Below are positions 1 through 6,091 of a DNA stretch of 17,054 nucleotides, piece by piece. Numbering within the stretch: the first letter of the stretch is position 1; every line of letters begins with the position of its first letter. Both the position numbers and the translations under genes were made by a program. This stretch comes from Pseudomonadota bacterium (GTDB lineage: Bacteria > Pseudomonadota > Gammaproteobacteria > Arenicellales > Poriferihabitantaceae). The stretch spans positions 1 through 17,054 of the forward strand of contig JAAELZ010000083.1 in assembly GCA_024226105.1 (NCBI GenBank), given 5' to 3'. The notes beneath the pieces are model-generated. The model made no database searches and was not told the DNA's origin. It saw only the letters and a program-made list of their open reading frames with translations.

Positions 1-1
1 C

Positions 2-310
2 GCTGCTGTCGAAGCGGAAAAAATAATTGATTTGCAGGTAGTGCGTTTTATGCGCTGGATGCGTTCACTGGATTCTGTTCCAACCATCAGGAATCTGCGT
101 GAGCAAACTAGCCTGACACAAAAACAGGAACTTGAAAAAGCACACAAAAGACTCCAGGCGGGCGATGATCCTGACATGGTTCTGGAAATGCTAGCCCACA
201 ATCTAACTAAAAAATACCTGCACGAGCCCAGCCATCGATTACGACTGGCTGAAATGGAAGGCAACGTTTCGCTTATTTCCGCCGCTAAAAAACTATTTGA
301 TCTAAAATAG
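2..310 (+). CDS. hemA: Glutamyl-tRNA reductase, C-terminal fragment (5' end outside the window)
   Basis: Only the last 102 codons are present; the frame is open from base 2, so the gene starts upstream of the window. HemA reduces glutamyl-tRNA(Glu) to glutamate-1-semialdehyde, the first committed step of the C5 route to heme and other tetrapyrroles, in the cytoplasm. What is visible is the helical C-terminal dimerisation domain: it opens with AAVEAEKIIDLQVVRFMRWM and continues with a stretch on the pattern SLDSVPTIRNLREQ, both typical of the family. The catalytic and NADPH-binding parts are not visible. The call is supported by the neighbours, since hemA-prfA-prmC is a conserved gammaproteobacterial order. 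It ends with TAG, 100 bases before prfA. HemL, the next enzyme of the same pathway, is encoded at 6092-7372. Confidence 0.93.
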   Translation, partial: AAVEAEKIIDLQVVRFMRWMRSLDSVPTIRNLREQTSLTQKQELEKAHKRLQAGDDPDMVLEMLAHNLTKKYLHEPSHRLRLAEMEGNVSLISAAKKLFDLK

Positions 311-410
311 CAAAACACATTACTGTCAATCGGTCAGGCCATCGATTGTGAGGTGGTGGTCTCTGTGTTTCATATGCAACCCCTAACCCCATTCATCATA
401 GCCTGAAATA

Positions 411-1493
411 ATGAACCCTAACCTCGTTGAGAAACTCGACCAGTTAAGTGACCGGCATGAAGAAATTCATGCACTGCTCTCTGATCCCGATACGATTTCT
501 GACCAGAATTACTTTCGCAAACTTTCGATCGAGCTATCCGATATCGACCCGGTTATCGAAAATTTCCAGCAATACAAATCGCTGGAAAATGAAATAGAAG
601 AAACCCGCCTGATGGCCGATGATGAGGATAAGGAAATCTCACAGATGGCCAAAGAGGAGTTGCCCGGGCTCGAAGCACGACTCCAGAAGCTGGCCAGTAC
701 GCTGCAAGTTTTGCTCATCCCGAAAGACCCGAATGACAATAAAAACGTGTTTCTGGAAATTCGTGCCGGTACGGGCGGAGACGAAGCATCCATTTTCTCC
801 GGCGATTTATTCAAAATGTACAACTATTTCGCTGACAGACAGCGCTGGAAAGTTGAAATTATGAGTAAAAACGAAGGCGAGCACGGTGGTTTTAAAGAGA
901 TTATCGCCAAAGTCGAAGGCCAGGGCGTGTATTCCAAACTCAAATTCGAATCAGGGGCGCATCGCGTACAACGCGTACCTGAAACAGAATCACAGGGCCG
1001 CATTCATACTTCGGCGTGCACGGTCGTGGTAATGCCCGAAGCCGATGATGTGGATGAAGTGGATATCAACCCGGCAGATTTACGCGTGGATACCTTTCGC
1101 GCCTCGGGCTCGGGAGGACAACACGTCAACAAAACCGATTCGGCAATTCGCCTCACGCACCTTCCAACCGGTATGGTTGTGGAATGCCAGGACGATCGCT
1201 CGCAGCATAAAAATCGTGCGCGTGCTATGTCTGTGCTCAAATCACGCCTGTATGAAGCCGAGCTTCAGAAGCAACAAAGCGAGCAGGCTTTAACCCGTAA
1301 ATCCCTGGTCGGAACGGGTGATCGCTCCGACCGGATCCGCACCTATAACTACCCCCAGGGTCGAGTAACGGATCATCGCATCAACCTTACGCTGTACAAG
1401 CTTGATGATGTCATGAGCGGCGCTCTGGAGCAGGTTATCGATCCACTGGTCGCGGAACACCAGGCGGATGAGCTGGCTCACCTGGCTAATTAA
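411..1493 (+). CDS. prfA: Peptide chain release factor 1 (RF1)
   Basis: RF1 recognises UAA and UAG in the ribosomal A site and triggers hydrolysis of peptidyl-tRNA. The 360-aa length equals that of E. coli RF1. The codon-recognition tripeptide has the RF1 form PxT (P190-E191-T192, within VQRVPETESQGRIHTSAC) rather than the SPF of RF2. The catalytic GGQ lies at residues 235-237 (ASGSGGQHVNKTDSAI). An acidic helical N-terminal domain 1 precedes them. The ATG at 411 gives the normal N-terminus; no clear Shine-Dalgarno precedes it (the upstream bases are CCTGAAATA). It follows hemA by 100 bases and overlaps or abuts prmC, whose product methylates Q237. There is no sign of the programmed frameshift known from prfB, as expected for prfA. 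Confidence 0.98.
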   Translation: MNPNLVEKLDQLSDRHEEIHALLSDPDTISDQNYFRKLSIELSDIDPVIENFQQYKSLENEIEETRLMADDEDKEISQMAKEELPGLEARLQKLASTLQVLLIPKDPNDNKNVFLEIRAGTGGDEASIFSGDLFKMYNYFADRQRWKVEIMSKNEGEHGGFKEIIAKVEGQGVYSKLKFESGAHRVQRVPETESQGRIHTSACTVVVMPEADDVDEVDINPADLRVDTFRASGSGGQHVNKTDSAIRLTHLPTGMVVECQDDRSQHKNRARAMSVLKSRLYEAELQKQQSEQALTRKSLVGTGDRSDRIRTYNYPQGRVTDHRINLTLYKLDDVMSGALEQVIDPLVAEHQADELAHLAN

Positions 1494-2355
1494 ACCTGAA
1501 CCCTTGCCCCCCGCCAATCTCTCAGAGCAGTTAAAACACTGGTCAAGTCTGCTCGAACCCTCCAGCGAAAGCCCGCGACTGGATGCTGAAATTTTACTCA
1601 AACATGTCTCCGGGCTCAGCGATACGCAGCTGATTGTTTTCGACAAAGAGCCCCTCGAGAAGGGCATCATAAAACGTGTAGATGATCTGGTTGCGGCGCG
1701 CAGTCACGGTTCACCAATTGCTTATTTAACGGGCTGGCGTGAGTTTTATAGCCTGAACCTGAAAATCAACCAACACGTGCTGATTCCTCGCCCGGAGACT
1801 GAACTACTGGTTGATACTGCATTAAGTCTGATTCAATCCATGACATCGCCGCGTATACTGGATATGGGAACCGGCAGTGGAGCGATTGCACTGGCGATCG
1901 CCAGCAACGCAATCCATGCCGAATTACTTGCTACAGATGTTAACGAAAAAGCACTGGAGCTGGCGGCTGAAAATGCCCGCTTGCATCACATCGAGTCAAT
2001 AAAATTCCTCAACAGTAGCTGGTACTCAGGCCTGGCGGAAGAACGTTTTGATTTAATCGTCTCCAATCCGCCCTATATCGATCCCGAAGACCCCCACCTT
2101 TCACAGGGAGATGTACGATTTGAACCAAAACAAGCACTGATCGCAGCAGACCGGGGACGGGCAGATATTATCGAAATCACTGGACACGCCACTGACCACC
2201 TGAAACCCGGCGGCTGGATAGCGCTGGAACATGGCTATGATCAGGGCGAATTTACGCGTGCCTTATTGAAGTCCCGGGGCTTTAGCGGCCTAAAAACACT
2301 GAAAGATCTGAACCGGCATGAGCGGGTAACAATGGGGTGTTACCCGCAACGCTAA
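1468..2355 (+). CDS. prmC: Release factor glutamine N5-methyltransferase
   Basis: PrmC (HemK) transfers a methyl group from S-adenosylmethionine to the side-chain amide of the GGQ glutamine of RF1 and RF2, raising termination efficiency. An N-terminal helical domain (around SESPRLDAEILLKHV) is followed by a Rossmann methyltransferase fold with the SAM motif ILDMGTGSGAIALA and the substrate-binding NPPY motif (N200 if counted from 1468), extended as SNPPYIDPEDPHL. The ATG at 1468 overlaps prfA by 26 bases and gives 295 aa, longer than the 277 of E. coli. A TTG at 1504, 10 bases after the prfA stop, would give 283 aa and place NPPY at 188, closer to position 183 in E. coli. Neither start has a strong Shine-Dalgarno (CAGGCGG before 1468 is weak), so the true start is open. 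The family assignment is secure. Confidence 0.96.
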   Translation: MSWLTWLIKPEPLPPANLSEQLKHWSSLLEPSSESPRLDAEILLKHVSGLSDTQLIVFDKEPLEKGIIKRVDDLVAARSHGSPIAYLTGWREFYSLNLKINQHVLIPRPETELLVDTALSLIQSMTSPRILDMGTGSGAIALAIASNAIHAELLATDVNEKALELAAENARLHHIESIKFLNSSWYSGLAEERFDLIVSNPPYIDPEDPHLSQGDVRFEPKQALIAADRGRADIIEITGHATDHLKPGGWIALEHGYDQGEFTRALLKSRGFSGLKTLKDLNRHERVTMGCYPQR

Positions 2356-2417
2356 AAACAGATCAGGCGGAACCAAAGTCCTGCTTTCTGATTGAGGCAA
2401 ATATCAAGCACGACAAC

Positions 2418-2544
2418 AATCCTCCCCCTTTGACAAAGGGGGATAGAGGGGGATTTTTCGAAGGTGAATGCCATCCAAATACATTAGCATCCTCGGAAAT
2501 CCTGCAAATCTCCCCTAACCCCTCTTTGTCAAAGAGGGGAACTT
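2418..2544. repeat. Nested inverted repeat: two ~39-bp palindromic units in opposite orientation
   Basis: This lies in the 374-base gap between prmC and the next gene. Unit 1 (2418-2456) contains CCCCCTTT-GAC-AAAGGGGG (2424-2442). Unit 2 (2506-2544) contains CCCCTCTTT-GTC-AAAGAGGGG (2519-2539). The reverse complement of unit 2 aligns along the whole of unit 1, including the flanking tracts GGATAGAGGGGGATTT and GGTTAGGGGAGATTT. Each unit is therefore a palindrome and the pair is an inverted repeat around a ~49-base spacer. This layout resembles BIME/REP pairs or a small non-autonomous MITE. From memory, G/C-tract palindromes built around TTTGACAAAG occur in many unrelated bacterial genomes. 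No transposase is nearby. The rest of the gap (2545-2729) is AT-richer and I see no gene in it. Confidence 0.8.
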
Positions 2545-2729
2545 AGGAAACGGGGCTTCAGCCCGAACAGTTGCCCGCTATTCCTCTACTGTAGAATGCA
2601 AAAAAACACTCGAGAAATAGACCCACCCGGCCCAAATTTAAAATATTGATCATTCCCAACCCGCATTTTTTACTTTAGACTTATCCTGTTCTAGCCATAC
2701 CTCCTCAAACTTAAACCACCTCAAAGACC

Positions 2730-3197
2730 ATGCAATTCGTCGCCCTGATCGTCATTATTATTTGCCTGATTGCAATAGCCTATCGTGACTTGAAAACAGG
2801 CCTGTTAAGCCTCGCCGGTATTCTCGTCGCAGCCATACTGTTTTACTATTTCAGCCCCGCTGATACGCCCGGCAATAAAAGCAGGCACCTGCTCAGCGAG
2901 GTTGAGCTAATCGAGACAGGCATCCATCTCGGTTATGCTGATGGCTTCGTGCTCGATCTGCGGATTCGTAATAACAATCGAGAGTTGACCCTGCAGAATT
3001 TCACTGTGCAATCCAGCCTGTCCGACTGTAATGCGGACCGGTCACAATGCCTGATCATCGGCGAAGAAAAAAATGTAGTCAAACTTCGCGTCCCGCCCGG
3101 CCAGGCAAGAGATGCTCAAGTTAACCTGCGCACCAGGCAGCTAAACCCCATGCAGGGAGCCGCTGTCTGGAAGCACGATATTGTGGGTGTTAAATAG
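2730..3197 (+). CDS. Hypothetical membrane-anchored protein with an extracytoplasmic beta domain
   Basis: I do not recognise a named family with certainty. The 155-aa product has two N-terminal hydrophobic segments (about residues 3-17 and 24-41) separated by a short polar, charged loop (AYRDLKTG). A predominantly beta-looking hydrophilic domain follows (about 55-150), with alternating hydrophobic patterns such as GFVLDLRIRNNN. Two cysteines, C100 and C107, lie seven residues apart in SSLSDCNADRSQC, followed by IIGEE and then VPPGQARD. The layout suggests a protein held in the inner membrane with its C-terminal domain in the periplasm, where the cysteines could form a disulfide; that is inference. 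The ATG at 2730 is preceded only by a weak CAAAGACC. It stands alone, downstream of a repeat and upstream of the hairpin at 3208. Substrate and role are unknown. Confidence 0.75.
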   Translation: MQFVALIVIIICLIAIAYRDLKTGLLSLAGILVAAILFYYFSPADTPGNKSRHLLSEVELIETGIHLGYADGFVLDLRIRNNNRELTLQNFTVQSSLSDCNADRSQCLIIGEEKNVVKLRVPPGQARDAQVNLRTRQLNPMQGAAVWKHDIVGVK

Positions 3198-3207
3198 CCG
3201 GGGACTA

Positions 3208-3276
3208 AAGGGCACCTCTAACAATTCATGAATGAACATCTTAATCTGGCGCATCCGGATACATAGAGGTGCCCTT
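3208..3276. repeat. Structured intergenic element with a 13-bp perfect outer stem and two inner hairpins
   Basis: The arms AAGGGCACCTCTA (3208-3220) and TAGAGGTGCCCTT (3264-3276) are perfect reverse complements. Inside are the 10-bp palindrome ATTCATGAAT (3224-3233) and a small hairpin TCTGG-CGCAT-CCGGA (3245-3259), so a single strand could fold into a three-way junction. There is no trailing T run, so it does not look like an intrinsic terminator for the 155-aa gene ending 11 bases earlier. A related, rearranged copy is at 16743-16891, which marks this as a dispersed element. Confidence 0.75.
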
Positions 3277-3302
3277 AAGACGTTCAGCGCAGGTAAACAA
3301 CT

Positions 3303-3311
3303 TTATCCACA
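3303..3311 (+). promoter_or_regulatory. Perfect DnaA box TTATCCACA
   Basis: TTATCCACA is the consensus high-affinity DnaA-binding nonamer. It lies 27 bases upstream of a consensus -35 hexamer (3339) of the 73-aa gene. Only one exact copy was noticed in the window and no AT-rich unwinding region or box cluster accompanies it, so it is not an origin. It could regulate the downstream gene or be a chance match. Confidence 0.4.
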
Positions 3312-3338
3312 TAATATTGCCATATTTCAGGCGATACT

Positions 3339-3367
3339 TTGACAGGCATTTACTGGTGTAATACAGG
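3339..3367 (+). promoter_or_regulatory. Putative sigma-70 promoter for the 73-aa gene
   Basis: TTGACA (3339-3344) is a perfect -35 hexamer. The -10 is less clear: the candidates in GTGTAATACAGG are AATACA with a 15-base spacer or TACAGG with a 17-base spacer, both poor matches. The gene starts at 3392 with AGAGGT upstream, so distances fit a transcript with a short leader. The -35 is the stronger half of the evidence. Confidence 0.4.
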
Positions 3368-3391
3368 CCAGATACACAAAGAGGTAAACAC

Positions 3392-3613
3392 ATGGGGCAC
3401 AAAGTTTTTATTCCGGTAAGCGACGAGCTGGTATTCGATCGTCCAGAACTAATCAGTGCCCCCTTGCGCCCTTATAACGAAGATCTGGCGTGTTACCACT
3501 GGATGGACGTTCGCCTGAACCCGGATGACAATAACAAGATCGCAGAATCGTTCAGTCGCTTACGCGTTAGAAGTTCTAAAGAAGACTCATTCCCGCATAC
3601 CGTCGCGGCCTGA
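3392..3613 (+). CDS. Small conserved-looking hypothetical protein, 73 aa
   Basis: No named domain is recognised. The product starts MGHKVFIPVSDELVFDRPEL and has a short proline-rich segment (SAPLRPYNED), a CYHWMDVRLNP stretch and a polar, charged tail. There is no signal peptide or membrane segment, so it is probably cytosolic. Evidence that it is real: a good Shine-Dalgarno (AGAGGT, 8 bases before the ATG), a consensus -35 upstream and a strong terminator 30 bases downstream, which together make a self-contained transcription unit. I have an impression of similar MGHKVFIPV-type hypothetical proteins in other gammaproteobacteria but cannot verify that here. A perfect DnaA box lies upstream. 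Function is unknown. Confidence 0.75.
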   Translation: MGHKVFIPVSDELVFDRPELISAPLRPYNEDLACYHWMDVRLNPDDNNKIAESFSRLRVRSSKEDSFPHTVAA

Positions 3614-3642
3614 TCGTTCAGAAGCGCTCACAATAGCAAAAT

Positions 3643-3671
3643 AAAAACGCGCTGATCACAGCGCGTTTTTT
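3643..3671. terminator. Bidirectional intrinsic terminator between the 73-aa gene and uvrD
   Basis: The perfect 12-bp stem AAAAACGCGCTG / CAGCGCGTTTTT with tetraloop ATCA (3655-3658) ends in a run of six T on the + strand and has a matching A run at its 5' side. It therefore serves as an intrinsic terminator in both directions. It lies 30 bases after the 73-aa gene stop and 64 bases past the uvrD stop on the other strand, so it can end both convergent transcripts. Confidence 0.93.
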
Positions 3672-3734
3672 GATTCCCGGCGTTACCAGCCCTAGACATA
3701 ATGTATTGATATTTCATGAATTGTCCGGACTGGT

Positions 3735-5897
3735 TCAAGCCGACTGCAAATTCGCAAAGGCCGCGACCAGCCATTTACTACCCACCTCTTCAAAATTGAC
3801 CAGCACGCGTGCGTGCTCTCCCGCGCCCTCAACCGTCACCACCGTGCCTAGACCAAACTTCTGATGCTTAACCCGCCCGCCCAGGCTCAGGCCGTCGGGT
3901 GCAGAACCCGAATGCCCTGCGGCTGATGGCTGGCGGTAGCTGGGTGCGGAATGTAAACGGTAACTGCGCTCTTCGTGCAGCAGTGAGGGCGGGATTTCTG
4001 CCAGAAACCGCGAGGGCTGGGTGTACATTTCCCGACCATGCAGGCGACGAATCTCTGCGTACGAAATCACCAGCTTCTGCATCGCGCGTGTCATACCGAC
4101 ATAACACAATCGCCGCTCTTCCTCGAGTTTGCCCGGCTCGTCGATGGAGCGCTGATGCGGAAACAGCCCTTCCTCGAGCCCTGTTAAGAACACCAGCGGA
4201 AATTCTAGCCCCTTGGCAGAATGCAGGCTCATCAACTGCACGCATTCCTCCCATTCTGCAGCCTGGCCTTCACCCGCCTCAAGCGCCGCATGTGCGATAA
4301 AAGATGACAGAGGGTCCAGATCGTCTTCATCCTCTGTTTCATAGTTACGCGTAGCGTTGATAAGTTCTTCCAGGTTCTCAACCCGGGTTTCAGCGCGCTC
4401 ACCCTTTTCTTTTTTATAGTGCTCAAGCAGGCCGGAGCGCGCCAGTACCGCATCCGCCTGCTCGTGTAACTCCAGGCCTTCGATTTCGCTTTGCATGGTG
4501 GCGATTAGATCAAGAAATCGAGATACCGCTGTCGCGGCACGTGCCGGCAGGCTTTGCGCAGAAATCAGGGTTCTCGCGGCAAGCCACAAAGATTGCTCCT
4601 GGGCGCGTGCCTGGGCACGAATCATTTCCAGAGTTTTATTACCAATACCCCGCGTAGGCTGGTTGATGATGCGTTCAAAGGCGGCATCAGAATTCAGGTT
4701 ACTGATCAGACGCATATACGCCAAAGCATCCTTGATCTCGGCGCGTTCAAAGAAACGTAAGCCGCCGTACACCCGGTAGGGTATACCCGCCTGCATTAAT
4801 TTTTCCTCAAACACGCGCGACTGGGCGTTAGAGCGATACAAAATCGCGATTGAATCCCGCGCATTGCCCGCTGCCAGCCAGTTCTCGATATGTTCTACCA
4901 CGTAACGGGCTTCTTCAAGGTCGTTGCTCGCACCATACAGCACAATCGCCTCGCCCTCGTCGCCCTCGGTCCACAATTCCTTACCCATGCGATCGCTATT
5001 GTGCGCAATCACGGCATTCGCCGCTTTGAGTATGGTACTGGTTGAACGATAGTTCTGCTCCAGACGAATGAGCTTTGAACCTGCATAGTCACGCTCAAAA
5101 TTCAGCAGGTTCTCAACTCGTGCACCCCGCCAACCGTATATAGACTGATCATCATCGCCCACCGCGAATAAATTCCGGCGCTCACCCGCGAGCAACTTCA
5201 ACCATTGATATTGAATCGAATTAGTATCCTGGAATTCGTCCACCAGCACGTACTGATACCGCGCCTGATACTGAGCTCGTAACACTTCGTTATTTTTAAA
5301 TAACTCCAGCGTACGCAGCAATAACTCGGCAAAATCGACCAGCCCGCTACGCGCACAGTATTTATCGTACTGTTCAAATACACGCTTCATGGTCTGGTGC
5401 TGAAAATCACCGTTTTCAGGCAAATCAGAGGCGCGCCGACCCTCCTCTTTGTGCGAATTAATCGCCCATTGCAGTTGTTTGGGCGGCCAGTAGGCTTCGT
5501 CCAGATCCATGTCTTTGAGCACCCGTCGAATCAGGCGATACTGGTCGTCGCTGTCAATGATTTCAAAAGTTTTGGGCAACCCGGCTTCATCGGCGTGGGC
5601 GCGCAAAATACGATGACAGAGGCCATGAAACGTACCCATCATCATCGCACCCAACGGCACGCCCAACAGGCGCTCGACCCGGTTACGCATTTCGCGCGCC
5701 GCCTTGTTGGTGAAAGTTACGGCCAGAATCGACAGTGGTGATATCTGGTAGCCTTCAACCAGCCAGGCGATGCGGTGCGTCAATACACGCGTCTTGCCGC
5801 TACCGGCTCCTGCAAGCACAATCATCGGCCCGGGGGGTGCCGCGACCGCCTCGCGTTGCGCGTCGTTTAAATCGTCAAATATGTGGGAGACATCCAT
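3735..5897 (-). CDS. uvrD: DNA helicase II (UvrD), superfamily 1A 3'-5' helicase
   Basis: UvrD unwinds DNA in nucleotide excision repair and methyl-directed mismatch repair and strips RecA from DNA. Starting at the ATG complementary to 5895-5897 (MDVSHIFDDLNDAQREAV) gives 720 aa, the length of E. coli UvrD, whose N-terminus reads MDVSYLLDSLN. SF1 motifs in order: Walker A GAGSGKT (30-36), TFTNKAAREMRNRV (Ia), VDEFQDTN (II, about 219), GDDDQSIYGWRGAR (III, about 248), LEQNYRST (IV), SLHSAKGLEFPLVF (V) and YVGMTRAM (VI). The C-terminus GGRVKHQKFGLGTVV is the UvrD-type tail. The open frame extends 31 codons further upstream, but that part is intergenic repeat. No Shine-Dalgarno is seen before the ATG and a TATAAT lies just upstream (see 5904). 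No LexA box was spotted, unlike E. coli. Confidence 0.97.
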   Translation of the reverse strand: MDVSHIFDDLNDAQREAVAAPPGPMIVLAGAGSGKTRVLTHRIAWLVEGYQISPLSILAVTFTNKAAREMRNRVERLLGVPLGAMMMGTFHGLCHRILRAHADEAGLPKTFEIIDSDDQYRLIRRVLKDMDLDEAYWPPKQLQWAINSHKEEGRRASDLPENGDFQHQTMKRVFEQYDKYCARSGLVDFAELLLRTLELFKNNEVLRAQYQARYQYVLVDEFQDTNSIQYQWLKLLAGERRNLFAVGDDDQSIYGWRGARVENLLNFERDYAGSKLIRLEQNYRSTSTILKAANAVIAHNSDRMGKELWTEGDEGEAIVLYGASNDLEEARYVVEHIENWLAAGNARDSIAILYRSNAQSRVFEEKLMQAGIPYRVYGGLRFFERAEIKDALAYMRLISNLNSDAAFERIINQPTRGIGNKTLEMIRAQARAQEQSLWLAARTLISAQSLPARAATAVSRFLDLIATMQSEIEGLELHEQADAVLARSGLLEHYKKEKGERAETRVENLEELINATRNYETEDEDDLDPLSSFIAHAALEAGEGQAAEWEECVQLMSLHSAKGLEFPLVFLTGLEEGLFPHQRSIDEPGKLEEERRLCYVGMTRAMQKLVISYAEIRRLHGREMYTQPSRFLAEIPPSLLHEERSYRLHSAPSYRQPSAAGHSGSAPDGLSLGGRVKHQKFGLGTVVTVEGAGEHARVLVNFEEVGSKWLVAAFANLQSA

Positions 5898-5903
5898 GCA
5901 GGT

Positions 5904-5909
5904 ATTATA
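5904..5909 (-). promoter_or_regulatory. TATAAT -10 element immediately upstream of the uvrD start
   Basis: Reading the - strand, the order is CCTTATAATACCTGCATG: a perfect -10 hexamer ends six bases before the A of the uvrD ATG. Transcription starting the usual seven or so bases downstream would begin at or next to the start codon, giving a leaderless mRNA, consistent with the absence of a Shine-Dalgarno. The -35 position (5927-5932 with a 17-base spacer) reads CAATCT, a poor match. The -10 could therefore be a coincidence. Confidence 0.35.
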
Positions 5910-5946
5910 AGGAAATCCAGCCCCGCAGATTGATACGAATACCTGA

Positions 5947-5992
5947 TTTTGGGTCATTGCCCCATCACTTCGTTCCTCGCAATGGCCCAAAA
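5947..5992. repeat. Dispersed palindromic repeat that translates as HCEERSD
   Basis: The 14-base arms TTTTGGGTCATTGC (5947-5960) and GCAATGGCCCAAAA (5979-5992) pair with one mismatch around the loop CCCATCACTTCGTTCCTC. On the - strand the core reads ATTGCGAGGAACGAAGTG, a form of a repeat I know from many bacterial genomes. Read through, it yields spurious HCEERSD peptides, and here the open frame above uvrD reads MGHCEERSDGAMTQ. It is intergenic material, not part of uvrD. Confidence 0.75.
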
Positions 5993-6042
5993 AGTATAGT
6001 ACTTTTGCTGAGCAATATTTTTCTCAACGGGCTTGCTATACA
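5990..6042 (+). promoter_or_regulatory. Putative hemL promoter region with two small dyads
   Basis: The extended -10 TGCTATACA (6034-6042, hexamer TATACA) lies 49 bases before the hemL ATG, with no convincing -35 upstream. Just before it are two perfect small dyads in tandem: AAAAGTA-TAG-TACTTTT (5990-6006) and TTGCT-G-AGCAA (6005-6015). They could be operator-like or merely sequence adjoining the repeat at 5947-5992. No experimental support can be read from sequence. Confidence 0.3.
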
Positions 6043-6091
6043 CGGCTGGCTTGGCGAAACTACGCCGCTACTTATTTAAAGCTGTTATCTC

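Noticed and set aside
2337..2546. Open frame of 69 codons after prmC
   Set aside because: It overlaps the prmC end and runs straight through the nested inverted repeat; its sequence is repeat-encoded and low in complexity, without a Shine-Dalgarno.
3208..3276. Intrinsic terminator for the 155-aa gene
   Set aside because: The stem has a ~43-base loop and no T run, and a related copy exists elsewhere upstream of recG, so a repeat element is the better description.
5898..5990. N-terminal extension of UvrD by 31 codons
   Set aside because: The extension is translated repeat (HCEERSD) plus non-family sequence. The internal ATG gives the exact UvrD N-terminus and 720-aa length.
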